A DNA stretch of 64,000 nucleotides from Terriglobus aquaticus (GCF_025685415.1 NZ_JAGSYB010000001.1:2170001-2234000); one strand, 5' to 3'; shown: positions 1 through 8,777, counted from the stretch's first letter. The notes: generated by a model not told the origin, from the letters alone. Program-made: numbers and translations.

Positions 1-934
1 TCCTACAACGGCACAAACTACTCGGCTCTTACCACAACCGGCACAGCCGGCCAGGCTGCAGACAATCAGCCCGGGATCGGGATTTTGGCTACAACGCTAC
101 CACGAAGAAGTGGTGTCCCTGCGGGCCATCGAATCCGTGCCTGGGCGCGGGCGGCAGTGGCGGCGGAACGCCGAGCGGCAATGCGGGCGGCGACCTCTCG
201 GGAACGTACCCGAATCCTTCTGTAGCGAGCACGGGCGGCAAAACCTTCGCGCCTTCCGCTACGACAGACACAACGAATGCAAGCAACATCACGAGCGGAA
301 GCATCCCCTATCCGCGCGTGCATCGGCCATCAGCACCGGGCTTGCTGCGGCTGGTATCATCACGAACACCGCCAAGAAAGGCAATGTGAACCTCACCTAC
401 ACGGGCACCGCTCGTGCTGGACCGGGCGCGAACACAGTGCAACAGCAGCAGGCTGTATCTGTGTCGACGCCTTCTACCTGGTCGATGCCAATAGGGCCGC
501 CCCCAGACAGCACACACAACATGCTCGCCTTCACCCTTACGAACGGCGTGTATGTGGGCGCATGGGTGTCGACTTCTTGCGCTGTGACCACTGGCACCGT
601 CCCGGGTGAATGGTTCTTCAATGAAGGTTCGGGAACGGCCTCAGCAAATCAGGGTACCGGCCCCGTCATGAACATCGCGAATGGGACTTGGACCGCGCAA
701 GCCGGCCTGAGTGGCGGCGCGCTCGTCTTCAACGGCTCTACGAATTCCTCAACGCATACCACGGCTTCTGCGTCAGGCACGGCATTAAGTCTCGCTTCCG
801 GCCACCCGATGGGCGCGTGTGGATACTATGCACCGATGTCGACGGCGCTCTACTCGCGTGTCGTCGAATCGAAAGCAAGCACGGGCAGCAGCAACGGTGT
901 CTCGGGGATGGGAGTTCGGGCTTCAGAGGGATGA
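1..934 (+). pseudogene. Decayed phage tail-fibre / LamG-domain gene (5' end outside window)
   Basis: Three frames must be joined to read this gene. Bases 1-110 (frame 1) give a low-complexity [15 protein letters not shown] stretch. Bases about 147-318 (frame 3) encode [13 protein letters not shown] followed by [13 protein letters not shown], a repeat type common in phage tail-fibre and collar proteins. Bases about 320-930 (frame 2) encode the start of a LamG-like jelly-roll domain (WFFNEGSGTASANQGTG, then GGALVFNGSTNSS). Both changes of frame occur without a stop in the new frame, so indels are the simplest cause. The product would have been a surface-binding fibre. No intact start or C-terminus is visible, so a working protein is unlikely unless the frameshifts are sequencing errors. 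Confidence 0.6.
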
Positions 935-1263
935 TCGCAATTCGGGACATCATGGAAGGGCTCGCGTCTCCGGTACGGATCAAGCCTTCAAAACTGCTCG
1001 CTACGCGAGCAACGTGCAGCAGGGTCGAGGTTGCGCACTCTGCTGGTCCAACAAGCTCCCATCGGCGCGCCCGCAGATGTTTTCGCATTGTGGACATATA
1101 CGCAGATAATGTTCGTTTCATCAATGATCTACGATTCACTTGATTTTTACGTCTGGTACATGACGCAGGCAAACGCTGACCTTGGGTAATCTCCTTGGTG
1201 ATTACTACAACGCATTACCTGTGCTGCTGCCTGGCGACAATACCTGATGGTCACGAGACATAC
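935..1263. other. No convincing gene; possible tail of the preceding remnant
   Basis: Several short open frames cross this stretch, but none has a plausible ribosome-binding site or a recognisable domain. It probably contains further decayed sequence of the LamG gene, but I cannot align it. Confidence 0.4.
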
Positions 1264-1458
1264 ATGGACGCAAAGAGACCCGTCACTTTCCCCCTCCGCC
1301 TACCGGCATCAGTTCGCCGTCAAGCTGAACTCGATGCGAAACGCGATGGCGTCTCACTAAACCAATTCATAACGATGGCGACAATCGAGAAGCTCACGCG
1401 TAACGCGGATCGAGTCCAAGATCCCACTTCCGCTTCAAATGACCAATGGCGCCGATAA
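1264..1458 (+). CDS. Small ribbon-helix-helix (HicB/Arc-type) protein
   Basis: A 64-residue protein. Residues 7-40 (TFPLRLPASVRRQAELDAKR followed by DGVSLNQFITMA) match the beta-strand, helix, turn, helix pattern of Arc/MetJ-type DNA-binding domains; SLNQF is the usual start of the second helix. Such proteins dimerise and bind operators, often as antitoxins. No toxin-like gene lies next to it, and the upstream ribosome-binding site is weak. The ATG at 1264 is chosen because the domain begins seven residues later. A role as an orphan antitoxin or small regulator is inferred. Confidence 0.6.
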   Translation: MDAKRPVTFPLRLPASVRRQAELDAKRDGVSLNQFITMATIEKLTRNADRVQDPTSASNDQWRR

Positions 1459-1635
1459 TGCAGTTTGTTGCTTCGACTCGGTCTTCTGTTCGGTTCGTGG
1501 CCTCTCGAAGTTGATATCACTAATGATATTGTCTGGGATGTTAGACATCACCTGAGATATCGAGCATGATGTCGCCTGTGATTTCACCACGCCTGTGGGA
1601 TGTTCGCCAGTAATTGATCTGTCTAGATTCACTCC

Positions 1636-2832
1636 ATGGTTCAGAGTGATCGCGCGACTTCCCCACGCTCCATTGCCTACAAACCCGAGTTAGAAGGTAT
1701 ACGTGCGATAGCTTTTGGCATCGTGTTCCTGGTCCACTACAGTACGCATAACGCGAACCTGCATAGTCATTCTCGTCTTGCGTATCCATGGCTTCTAGCG
1801 TGCCAGTTGTCATACTGCGCCGTACCGATCTTCTTCGCTCTCTCTGGCTACTTGATCACTGGTGTTCTTCTGAGCACTCGCGAGAAAGCAAACTACTTCA
1901 GCGTGTTCTATATGCGACGGCTCCTGCGAATCGCGCCTTTGTACTATGCGGTTCTGTGTGGATGTGCTCTCGTGGCCCTGGCAATGCATACTGGACTGCG
2001 TCTACGGCTCATTCTCCTTTTGGTTCATCTGCACAATTTTTGGCTGACCGACGATTTCTATGCAATCAACCCGATGATGAACCTAGGCCACTTTTGGTCA
2101 CTTGCAGTCGAAGAGCAGTTTTACCTTCTTTGGCCTGTCGCGATATTTCTCGTTAGGAATGATCGATCGCTGCTGCGCCTCTGCTACTTTGCCATCTTCT
2201 TATCGCTATCCGCTCGCCTTGCGTGGTGGTGGTGGGCGATGCCATACCCGACTTTCGGCAATGTAAATTCGGTCTTTCGGTGTGACGCGCTTATCCTCGG
2301 TGCGATTCTCGCGATTTCCGAGAGAAAGCATAAGAATCTGGTAGAGAAACTCGCGTTTCCAGCCATCTTGTGTCTTGTCATCAGCTGCTGCGCCGTATTG
2401 GGGCGCGCCTTCTATTCAGGCACCAGCATGCCCGTAGAGCCTTTCGGCGTAGCCTTTATCTCTCCCCTCCTGTCGGTAATGGGTATCGCTCTGGTGATTC
2501 TGGCGATGAACAAATCCTCCGTCGTGCATCGTGTCTGCTCTCAGAAGTGGGCGGTCAGCTTCGGCAAGCGAAGCTACGGGTTGTATGTCATCCACCAGCT
2601 CTTCCTTCTAGTGACCTTGGACCGCGTAATACCATGGCTCGCGCGTAGTTGCGGTCGTCCGATCGCTCACATTCTCGGAGTTCTGCTGGCCCTTATAGCG
2701 ACCTGCTGCGTGGCTGAGTTCGGCTATCGCTTCATAGAACTGCCAGGTGCGGGTTTGAAGAGGTATTTACCCTATCGCGACCAACCTAGAGTTCAGAGCT
2801 ATCCGACAGGCCTTGGGCTGACGACATCGTAG
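1636..2832 (+). CDS. Acyltransferase 3 family membrane protein (OafA/YrhL type)
   Basis: A 398-residue integral membrane protein of about ten segments. The family signature is near the N-terminus: ELEGIRAIAFGIVFLVHYS, then VPIFFALSGYLITGVLL, then FYMRRLLRIAPLYY. The His in the first helix and the Arg pair after the second are the conserved functional residues of acyltransferase 3 proteins, which move acetyl or other acyl groups onto extracytoplasmic sugars. The SFGKRSYGLYVIHQ motif near residue 315 is also typical. A glycosyltransferase gene follows 123 bp downstream on the same strand, which suits a role in polysaccharide or O-antigen modification. The substrate is unknown. Confidence 0.9.
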   Translation: MVQSDRATSPRSIAYKPELEGIRAIAFGIVFLVHYSTHNANLHSHSRLAYPWLLACQLSYCAVPIFFALSGYLITGVLLSTREKANYFSVFYMRRLLRIAPLYYAVLCGCALVALAMHTGLRLRLILLLVHLHNFWLTDDFYAINPMMNLGHFWSLAVEEQFYLLWPVAIFLVRNDRSLLRLCYFAIFLSLSARLAWWWWAMPYPTFGNVNSVFRCDALILGAILAISERKHKNLVEKLAFPAILCLVISCCAVLGRAFYSGTSMPVEPFGVAFISPLLSVMGIALVILAMNKSSVVHRVCSQKWAVSFGKRSYGLYVIHQLFLLVTLDRVIPWLARSCGRPIAHILGVLLALIATCCVAEFGYRFIELPGAGLKRYLPYRDQPRVQSYPTGLGLTTS

Positions 2833-2955
2833 TCATCGTCCTGGTTGTAATCAGTCCCGTTGTCGTCTTTCCTAAACAGCAGGCCTGTTCACCAATCAGC
2901 TGCTCAAGTGATTGAGTAGGCGGCGCGTCGCAGTATCACACCCACAAGGAAGAGC

Positions 2956-4167
2956 ATGCACTTTCTACACGTAATACGTTCCATGCGAAAAGAGGGAGGC
3001 GGTCCCGCAGAAGGGCTTCGAATCCTTGCAGAGGGCTATCGCCAGGCCGGGCACACTATGGAGATCGCAACGTTGGATCCGCCCGGAGAAGCAACTACAG
3101 ATGTCCTGGCGCCTGTGCATGCTTTGGGAGTGAAAAGCGATGGATTTGGCTTCTCCCCTCACCTCCGCCCGTGGTTGCGAACGAATGCTCATCGATTCGA
3201 TGTGACTTTAGTTGACGGACTGTGGCAGTACCACGGCTACGCCGTACTCCGGGAGCTCGCAGGAAAGCACCCCTACGTTGTCTTTCCACATGGCATGCTG
3301 GATCCTTGGTTCAACAAAGAATATCGATTGAAGCACCTGAAGAAGCTGCCCTATTGGCTCCTGATAGAGCGCTTCCTACTCAACAAGGCAAACAGGGTTC
3401 TGTTTACGACAGATCGGGAACTGACATTGTCTGGCACCAGCTTTCCAGGTGCTCGCTGGAAATCGAGCGTCATACCATACGGTACGCCCGGACCTCTTGG
3501 AGATGCAGCGGATGAAGTTGGCGCCTTCCGATGCGCAGTTCCTGAAATCGGGGAAGAATCCTTCCTCCTCTTCATGGGAAGGCTGCATGCTAAAAAGGGC
3601 TGCGATCTCCTACTGCGAGCGTATGCCTCCGTCCATGAACACGTCAACCTGCCTCGATTGGTCTTTGCGGGCCCCGATTCTGTCGGTTGGAAAGCCTCGC
3701 TAGAAGAGCTTTCAAGAGACCTTGGGATCCAGGATCGAGTACTTTGGCCAGGCATGCTCGTCGGCCCAGAGAAGTGGGGCGCTCTGCGTTCCGCTGAGGC
3801 TTTGGTCTTACCATCCCATCAGGAAAACTTCGGCTTAGTTGTAGCAGAGGCATTGAGTTGCGGAACCCCAGTCCTCATCTCAGATCAGGTGAATATTCAC
3901 GAGGATATTGTCGTGGAGAACTGCGGGTTGAGCGAACCGGACACTATGGAAGGCACCAGGCGGCTGCTCACGCGTTGGGCAAATACCAGACCATCAAGGC
4001 GCGCCCACATGCGAGAACGCGCGGTTCGGTGTTGGCGCAAACACTTCGACAGTGCCCAAACTGCTGCCAGCATCGCATCAATGTGCTCAGGTGTAATTCG
4101 TCACGAGAAATCGTCTGCGCGGCATCCGGAGTCGAAGTACCGCATGTCGGCGCACCTCCCGACTTAG
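2956..4167 (+). CDS. Glycosyltransferase family 4
   Basis: A 403-residue soluble GT-B fold enzyme. The N-terminal half starts with the MHFLHVIRSMRKEGGGPAEG loop that opens many GT4 acceptor-binding domains. The C-terminal half has the nucleotide-sugar site: LLFMGRLHAKKGCDLLLRAY (about residue 200) and the E-x7-E motif in HQENFGLVVAEALSCGTPVL (about residues 286-305). It would transfer a sugar from an NDP-sugar or GDP-sugar to a growing glycan at the inner face of the membrane. The upstream sequence CACAAGGAAGAGC is an acceptable ribosome-binding site. Together with the acyltransferase upstream it suggests a small piece of a surface-polysaccharide locus. Confidence 0.9.
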   Translation: MHFLHVIRSMRKEGGGPAEGLRILAEGYRQAGHTMEIATLDPPGEATTDVLAPVHALGVKSDGFGFSPHLRPWLRTNAHRFDVTLVDGLWQYHGYAVLRELAGKHPYVVFPHGMLDPWFNKEYRLKHLKKLPYWLLIERFLLNKANRVLFTTDRELTLSGTSFPGARWKSSVIPYGTPGPLGDAADEVGAFRCAVPEIGEESFLLFMGRLHAKKGCDLLLRAYASVHEHVNLPRLVFAGPDSVGWKASLEELSRDLGIQDRVLWPGMLVGPEKWGALRSAEALVLPSHQENFGLVVAEALSCGTPVLISDQVNIHEDIVVENCGLSEPDTMEGTRRLLTRWANTRPSRRAHMRERAVRCWRKHFDSAQTAASIASMCSGVIRHEKSSARHPESKYRMSAHLPT

Positions 4168-4227
4168 ACCAGTGTCTATCACACGAATTCCAGCGTAATC
4201 GTAATCTGCGCTTTCCTCCCTCAAGTC

Positions 4228-4737
4228 TCATCGGCCAACAAGCAAAGATTGCAGCCGTTGTATTGGATCCATCCGACCTAAAGGCGACCAGACACAAGCA
4301 TGCGACCTTCTGTTCAATTCGTCTGTGTGTTCCGAAACAGCGACCAACGCCTGACTGTCATGTCGGATTTTAGGAACATCGGAGTACCTGCACCGGCGAT
4401 AGCTGTCACTGACAGCAATTATCTTTTGAATCTCGTGCTGGATGAGCCGATGGTAGCGAATCTTAGCAATCCAAGAATCTGCTGTCCTTGGGGCAAGGGG
4501 CGCGTGGAGCACGACTGCTTCGCTGTTTCGATCGTAGCGGAGTCCAAACAAGTCGCCGGCGTCGAGTTGGTATTGGCGATTCACAGTGTCCAGAGGGTCG
4601 CTCTTAGCGACTTCGTGGCGAGTCCACAGGCTTGGGATGCCGCCTACTGCAGGTTCAATCGTTGGACTGGAACCAGAACTGCGCATACAAGCTGCAGCGA
4701 AGGTACTCACAGCAAGAACACGATCCGGACGTGCCAT
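4228..4737 (-). CDS. Putative small lipoprotein, function unknown
   Basis: 169 residues. The N-terminus has two Arg residues, a short hydrophobic run and FAAAC at residues 13-17, a plausible lipobox, so the mature protein would be a lipid-anchored polypeptide of about 153 residues. No domain is recognised. Support for this strand is a very good Shine-Dalgarno sequence (GGAGGTGAATAG directly before the ATG) and reasonable codon use. An open frame of similar length exists on the opposite strand (4300-4764), but it is unusually rich in cysteine. Only 29 bp separate this start from the divergent gene at 4767, which leaves no room for ordinary promoters between them. Confidence 0.5.
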   Translation of the reverse strand: MARPDRVLAVSTFAAACMRSSGSSPTIEPAVGGIPSLWTRHEVAKSDPLDTVNRQYQLDAGDLFGLRYDRNSEAVVLHAPLAPRTADSWIAKIRYHRLIQHEIQKIIAVSDSYRRCRYSDVPKIRHDSQALVAVSEHTDELNRRSHACVWSPLGRMDPIQRLQSLLVGR

Positions 4738-4766
4738 CTATTCACCTCCATTAAGAAGGAGTAAGA

Positions 4767-5132
4767 GTGTTTCTTCTCTCGTCGCTTTCCATCTACCCCA
4801 ACGTCTCAAATCGGCCAGACGAGATTCGTTGGATTTCGTTGTGGCAATCGTTCAAACGATTGCTTCTGACCTCCAAGGAGAAGACACTCGTGATCTCGCT
4901 CGACCAGTTCGGTTGTGTCTGGTGTGAGGTACGTCATGGTGGTCTGCGCTTCGTCCGCTGCTTCGAAGGAGTGGTCCAAGCCGCTGAGGAACTGCGCCAA
5001 GTCGGATTGATCTCATCAGCGTATTGCCTGGAGATTACTTCCGGTCTGAACGGAACTGCCGTCGCGAATTTACACCGAGATTATGACGTCAGTTTCCTTC
5101 CGTGGCTTGGGTTCGACATGGACACCGAGTGA
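4767..5132 (+). CDS. Gene B family protein with C-terminal DYDVSFLPWLGFD motif (copy 1)
   Basis: 121 residues, starting at a GTG five bases after AGAAGGAG. The protein is related to the one at 6031-6309: both have an (R)F(V/L)(I)RCFE segment, a following helix ending in GL(I/V)S, and the nearly identical C-terminal DYDVSFLPWLGFD. A third, degenerate relative is at 37229. No known domain is recognised. The N-terminal 40 residues, including DQFGCVWCE, are shared with the third copy but not obviously with the second. The C-terminal aromatic motif is so well kept that it is probably a binding surface. Location is predicted cytoplasmic. Confidence 0.65.
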   Translation: MFLLSSLSIYPNVSNRPDEIRWISLWQSFKRLLLTSKEKTLVISLDQFGCVWCEVRHGGLRFVRCFEGVVQAAEELRQVGLISSAYCLEITSGLNGTAVANLHRDYDVSFLPWLGFDMDTE

Positions 5133-5281
5133 ATACACCGGGCCGAAAAATGCATCATCTCGCGCGACGGAAAACAGATCGCCACTCAGGCAAGAGCGGC
5201 GACTCTGAGCGCCTTTCGCTCTTCCCGCCATCCTTGTAGTTGCTGCATCGCGGACGCACTGCGTCGCAGGACGGAGACATC

Positions 5282-5392
5282 ATGCTCAAGCTTTATAGAT
5301 TTAGCATTGCAATTATCGGTTGGATCATGCTCGTTACAGCGCTGCTCGGCTGGGATATACATCGCAACGGCTGTTCGCTCTGGACAAGGTAG
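5282..5392 (+). CDS. 36-residue single-span membrane microprotein
   Basis: A short frame begins at an ATG seven bases after GGAG and encodes a Lys/Tyr/Arg N-terminus, a hydrophobic helix (residues 7-24, IAIIGWIMLVTALLGW), and a short polar tail with one Cys. This is a typical one-pass membrane microprotein. It lies between gene B copy 1 and the response regulator on the same strand. Function is unknown. The ribosome-binding site and the clean hydrophobic helix are the only evidence. Confidence 0.45.
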   Translation: MLKLYRFSIAIIGWIMLVTALLGWDIHRNGCSLWTR

Positions 5393-5605
5393 CAGATCAT
5401 CCCTGATTCGCTTTCCGCCGCGATGCGTTGTCAGCTAACTTTCACGAGCCGTAGAGCGCTAGAGCGGTTTCCGCATTTCAGATCGACGGCGTGGACGTTT
5501 CGCGTTTGGGCAGTCTTGCAGCTTACGCACAGACACCTTGCGGTCGGCAGGTTTCTATACAGGAGCTATACTTCGTTCCTTTGTCGAAGGTGAGGCAGTA
5601 GAAAT

Positions 5606-6085
5606 ATGTCTTCGTCCAAACGCATCTACCTAGTAGAAGATGACGAACTTGTTGCTGAAACCTTGGGCATAATCCTCGAGCGATCGGGTTACGTCATCAC
5701 GACGTATGCGGACGCTGAAAGCGCTATTTTCCAGGTCGTTCAATCTGCTCCGGATCTGGTCTTGTCTGACGTTTCGCTCGCCGGCAAGATGACAGGGTTC
5801 GAGCTGGCAGACGAGATAGCAGGAAGCTACCCTGAAGTCAAAGTGATGCTAATGAGTGGAGCGGCCGACGTCCCTGGATTGTTAGGCAAGCAGCTGCCAC
5901 CCAGCATGCCATATCGGGTGCATGCAAAGCCGATCTTGCCTATGTGGTTGCTCGGTGAGCTCGCAAGAGTGCTCGCCGAGGTTCCTTGCGGAGGAACACA
6001 GTCTGAAGATTCTCCTGGAGCCAGCCCTTCTCATTCGACGTCCTCTATATCAAACCCAAGCCAGGGTAAGAAGCTGACATCGTAG
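5606..6085 (+). CDS. Receiver-only response regulator (CheY-like)
   Basis: 159 residues, a single REC domain with all key residues: acidic pair D12/D13, phosphoacceptor D55 (LVLSDVSL), S84 (LMSGA, the Ser/Thr switch position) and K108 (HAKPI). It has no DNA-binding or enzymatic output domain, so it probably acts by protein contact or as a phosphorelay intermediate. The Ser-rich tail after residue 125 is read antisense through the end of the convergent gene B copy 2 (55-bp overlap), so the tail is unlikely to be conserved. No kinase is adjacent; a PAS histidine kinase with no regulator of its own lies at 38457, next to the second copy of the neighbouring cassette. Confidence 0.85.
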   Translation: MSSSKRIYLVEDDELVAETLGIILERSGYVITTYADAESAIFQVVQSAPDLVLSDVSLAGKMTGFELADEIAGSYPEVKVMLMSGAADVPGLLGKQLPPSMPYRVHAKPILPMWLLGELARVLAEVPCGGTQSEDSPGASPSHSTSSISNPSQGKKLTS

Positions 6086-6309
6086 TCGGGAGGCAGCTCG
6101 ATTCTCTTCGGGCTATCAAATCTGCGGAACAGTCGAGGTCGGACCGCATCTGAGACAAGGCCGAGATCCGAAAGCACTTCCGATGCTTGCTCAAGGTTCT
6201 CAAAGCAGCGAATGAGGCGAAAGCGATGAAGACGCAGTTCGAACGAAACCTCGGCATTGTCTGCTGAGGCGTCTGAAATGGGCGCCGCGCTTGTGAGCGT
6301 GAAGGTCAT
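6031..6309 (-). CDS. Gene B family protein with C-terminal DYDVSFLPWLGFD motif (copy 2)
   Basis: 92 residues, related to the protein at 4767-5132. The shared parts are HRFRLIRCFENLEQASEVLS (residues 28-47 here), LGLVSDA, and PDYDVSFLPWLGFDIEDVE at the C-terminus. It follows gene A by nine bases on the same strand, so the two are almost certainly co-transcribed and perhaps translationally coupled; its own ribosome-binding site is weak. The end overlaps the convergent response-regulator gene by 55 bp. Function unknown. The pairing with gene A recurs at 37229-37925. Confidence 0.65.
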   Translation of the reverse strand: MTFTLTSAAPISDASADNAEVSFELRLHRFRLIRCFENLEQASEVLSDLGLVSDAVRPRLFRRFDSPKRIELPPDYDVSFLPWLGFDIEDVE

Positions 6310-6318
6310 GCAGCACGC

Positions 6319-6813
6319 CTAAGCAGCACGGTTCCGCGGAATCACTTCAGTCTTTGCGAGCGGCCCATTGCGCCAGAACAAGATCAAGTCAATCCTGTAG
6401 GTGCCGTTCTCTGTGTCGCCGACCTCAAGCACACGACCCCATGCCTCACCTCGACTTCTCAAGGCCTCGCAGATGCCGCTGGCGTCGGGTCCGGTAAGCA
6501 GACCGACCAGTTCCCCGGGCTTGACCGTGATCCACACTGCACAGTCACCATGTGGCATCCGGCTCTCTACCAATTCCAACCTTTGCAAGCGGTGCAGCTT
6601 GAGCAGGGTTGAAAAGTTGGGATCAGCTTCGATGGCGGCTCGGGTGTCTTCAATGACAAGCGCGCAAGTGTTCGCTGAATGCCGTTTCGCTTCGGAATCG
6701 AGAACTGTGCTCAGAAGCGATTTGGGTTTGGGATTTGGTCGAGTCCGCTGCACGGTACGGCCGCTGCGCACGAAGGCGACGAAGAATTTGCGAACTGATG
6801 TGAACAAAGGCAT
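6319..6813 (-). CDS. Gene A family protein, function unknown (copy 1)
   Basis: 164 residues from the ATG at 6813. The same frame is open to 6966, but the paralogue at 37473-37925 aligns only from this Met (MPLFTSV here, MHFFSAV there) and CAGGT precedes the ATG. The conserved block covers the last two-thirds: C(A/S)LVIE, AIE(A/S)DP, LLKL-x-R-x-QRL-x-LVESR, GDCA, GPDA, GEAWGRVL, GTYR(I/V)DLILFWR. The pattern suggests an alternating alpha/beta cytoplasmic domain with no membrane helix or signal peptide. No known family is recognised. It is the first gene of a two-gene unit with gene B and has a long conserved leader. Confidence 0.65.
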   Translation of the reverse strand: MPLFTSVRKFFVAFVRSGRTVQRTRPNPKPKSLLSTVLDSEAKRHSANTCALVIEDTRAAIEADPNFSTLLKLHRLQRLELVESRMPHGDCAVWITVKPGELVGLLTGPDASGICEALRSRGEAWGRVLEVGDTENGTYRIDLILFWRNGPLAKTEVIPRNRAA

Positions 6814-7080
6814 TTGAGACCTGGAAAGTGCAAGGGAGTGGAACGCGATACGCGGCAAGTCGTGCTTGACCGTCTTTGCTAAAACGTCGTGTGCGGAGTC
6901 TATTGTCGTTAGCCCTTCACTGAATCCTGCTATCGACGACATCTCACCGAGCCTCATCCTCCGCAAAATTCAACACGTCTCCCGTGCTGAAGCGGATCGA
7001 TCCGCATGCATCGGTTCGGCCTTCTTCAGCACGGGATCACCAAGGCCTGGGATCCGAGGGGACGTGCGAAACGCAGTATA
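6814..7080 (-). promoter_or_regulatory. Conserved promoter and ~255-nt leader of gene A copy 1
   Basis: A -10 hexamer TATACT (complement of 7075-7080), preceded by GTTCGCC, lies about 260 bases before the gene A start. The stretch between is recognisably similar to 37926-38196 upstream of the second gene A, including the same -10, a TTAAGC 21 bases upstream of it, a 12-bp inverted repeat and the block around 6845-6935. Conservation of a non-coding leader between diverged paralogues suggests a functional 5' UTR or a recent duplication of the whole unit. Confidence 0.55.
6981..7035. repeat. 12-bp perfect inverted repeat in gene A leader
   Basis: CCCGTGCTGAAG at 6981-6992 is repeated inverted as CTTCAGCACGGG at 7024-7035. 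The 31-base loop can form further weak pairs. The same arms, with a 28-base loop, occur at 38098-38109 and 38138-38149 upstream of the paralogous gene. Confidence 0.8.
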
Positions 7081-7345
7081 GGCGAACTAAGCTGAAGCCC
7101 AGCTTAAGAAGCTGCGCCCTCTGGGAAGCCCCAGATGTGCCCTCTCCTTGCTTCTCGCAGGCAACCGCCTGGACCCTTCGTCGATGTGGCGCGCCGCGCA
7201 TCCATGCAGGAAACAAGCAGCTTGTCGAGACTAGCTCGAAAGTTGTACCTGTTGTGTCGCCAATCGTACCGACTGGGTCGCGAGGTGGCGAGTATTGCTA
7301 TCTCAGATTTGACTGTGGTTTGGCGTCACAAGTGAGGAGGTAAGC

Positions 7346-7543
7346 ATGACACCTGAATGGAAGAAGGATCAGTCGACCAAAGGCAAACGCGTCGGTAGAG
7401 ACGCGGACGAAATGAGGCAAATCATTCTTGAGCACATGGCGGAACTAGAACCGAAGAGCCCACTGTTCTTCGAACTCGCGTGTCTCGCTAACCTTTATAG
7501 CCGCATCTCGGAAAGGCCCTCCGAGATCTCAGCGAACGAGTGA
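7346..7543 (+). CDS. 65-residue hypothetical protein
   Basis: A strongly charged N-terminus (WKKDQSTKGKRVGRDADE) is followed by two amphipathic helices (MRQIILEHMAELEPKS and LFFELACLANLYSRISERP). GAGGAGGT stands four bases before the ATG, one of the best ribosome-binding sites in the accessory region. No domain is recognised. It stands alone, 265 bp after the gene A promoter and upstream of the broken SRAP gene. Confidence 0.55.
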   Translation: MTPEWKKDQSTKGKRVGRDADEMRQIILEHMAELEPKSPLFFELACLANLYSRISERPSEISANE

Positions 7544-7670
7544 TCTTTTCGCGCAAGAGGTCTCGCACCCGCTCAGCCTGTTCGGGGTGGAGAGCGCCTA
7601 AACCGTCACTCTGCTCTCGTGCGTGGCTCCCGCCGTGTGATTAGCGTTCGCGGCAGGCAGCATCTCTGAA

Positions 7671-8103
7671 TCAGCGGCTGTTCGGCTCGACAAACTCAGC
7701 CGGTGTTGCCGGTGAGGTATCCCACAAGCCCGCGAACGCGAACGGCTGGCCGTCTGCTATGCCTATTCTCATACTTCGGATTGTTCTTGGCCCGGATCTT
7801 GTGCCACTCGTAGAACGAACCAGTTGCGCCACATCCCGGCTTTCTCGATGCCCTCGGCACAGCGTTGAAGGTCGTAGGAGGAAACTTCTCACTCGGCTTC
7901 TGCCACGAAGGGATGAAGCCCCAACCGGCAGGTATGAGTTCCCGGTCTCCGCTGTCCCGGTTCATTCGGATGATCGGCTGTGTTGTGGTGAGCCGGATGT
8001 CGTCGTCGGGTGCGAAGTTTAGGTCTGAGAGGTCGCCCACAGCGGCATGGAACACCTCCGCGATCCTCTGCTTGTCGGAACGGCGACGGTAGCGACCACA
8101 CAT
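7671..8103 (-). pseudogene. SRAP (HMCES/YedK) gene, internally deleted and frameshifted
   Basis: The N-terminus begins MCGRY, where Cys2 is the residue that cross-links to abasic sites in single-stranded DNA. It continues with FAPDDDIRLTTTQPIIR and AGWGFIPSW, all family motifs. After TFNA the expected segment of about 25 residues is shortened before FYEWHKI. The rest (RIGIADGQPFAFAGLWD) is in another frame that ends at 7671. The family normally has 200-230 residues, so the C-terminal part with the second catalytic motif is also lost. A different SRAP fragment, holding the C-terminal half, is at 22063-22458. Confidence 0.8.
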
Positions 8104-8233
8104 GCGGAAAGTTTAGCGGACACACAAAACGATGCGTGAGCCGCACAAGGTCGCCTTTTCAGCTTCTATTGCCGACAAGAGAACGTCAGAAACCGACGTA
8201 CGCTGGGCGCACATCACATCAGGAGTTTCCCCC

Positions 8234-8752
8234 TTGCGCCTACGCCTTTTCGCGGCTGCCACAGCCATGCTTGCCTTCAGCCTTGCTGCCAAAGCTGATT
8301 CTCTAATCGGCAACACCGTCTCTTGTAACCAGACCAACTCAAACTCTGGCCTTGCCTGCAGTAGCGCAACAGCTACGGTTGGCTCTGGCGCTGAGTTTAC
8401 CGTCTCTAACCCCTCCCTGTCCTTTACAGAGAACTTCAGCGCCAACTCTCTTGTTCTCACCTTCGGCCAAGATTTTATGTACGCATTGACCCAGGTGACG
8501 AACACGGATTTGACGACTCCATTCACATCTGCTCTGTTTCAAAGCACGACGGGAACAGACTTCAATAGCAGCGACTTTTCTCTCACAAACGGAAATCTGA
8601 ATATATCGCTTGTAGGAGTGACGGTCGCCGCAGGAAGCACAATCACCTTCGCAATCGACACAGCTGCCACACCTGAACCGTCCAGCCTCGCTCTTCTCGG
8701 CACAGGTGTGCTCGGTGTGATCGGTGCTGCACGTCGTCGCTTCGCTGCCTAG
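8234..8752 (+). CDS. PEP-CTERM sorted secreted protein
   Basis: 172 residues from a TTG start preceded by AGGAG with an 8-base gap; the frame is open upstream, but only this start gives a proper signal peptide (LRLRLFAAATAMLAFSLAAKA). The mature part is Ser/Thr/Asn-rich and has the look of a beta-sandwich. The C-terminus is a complete PEP-CTERM signal: TPEPSSLALLGTGVLGVIG followed by AARRR. Such proteins are exported, then processed by an exosortase (not in this window) and often linked to exopolysaccharide. A second PEP-CTERM protein is at 39753-40343. Confidence 0.85.
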   Translation: MRLRLFAAATAMLAFSLAAKADSLIGNTVSCNQTNSNSGLACSSATATVGSGAEFTVSNPSLSFTENFSANSLVLTFGQDFMYALTQVTNTDLTTPFTSALFQSTTGTDFNSSDFSLTNGNLNISLVGVTVAAGSTITFAIDTAATPEPSSLALLGTGVLGVIGAARRRFAA

Positions 8753-8777
8753 CAAGGGAACAGCAGAACGTGACAGA

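Noticed and set aside
4300-4764. Plus-strand frame of 154 codons
   Set aside because: Cys-rich and unlike a natural protein; the opposite strand has a much better ribosome-binding site and a lipobox.
6981-7035. Transcription terminator
   Set aside because: No T-run follows either arm on either strand, and its position 170 bases before gene A in both copies fits a leader element better.
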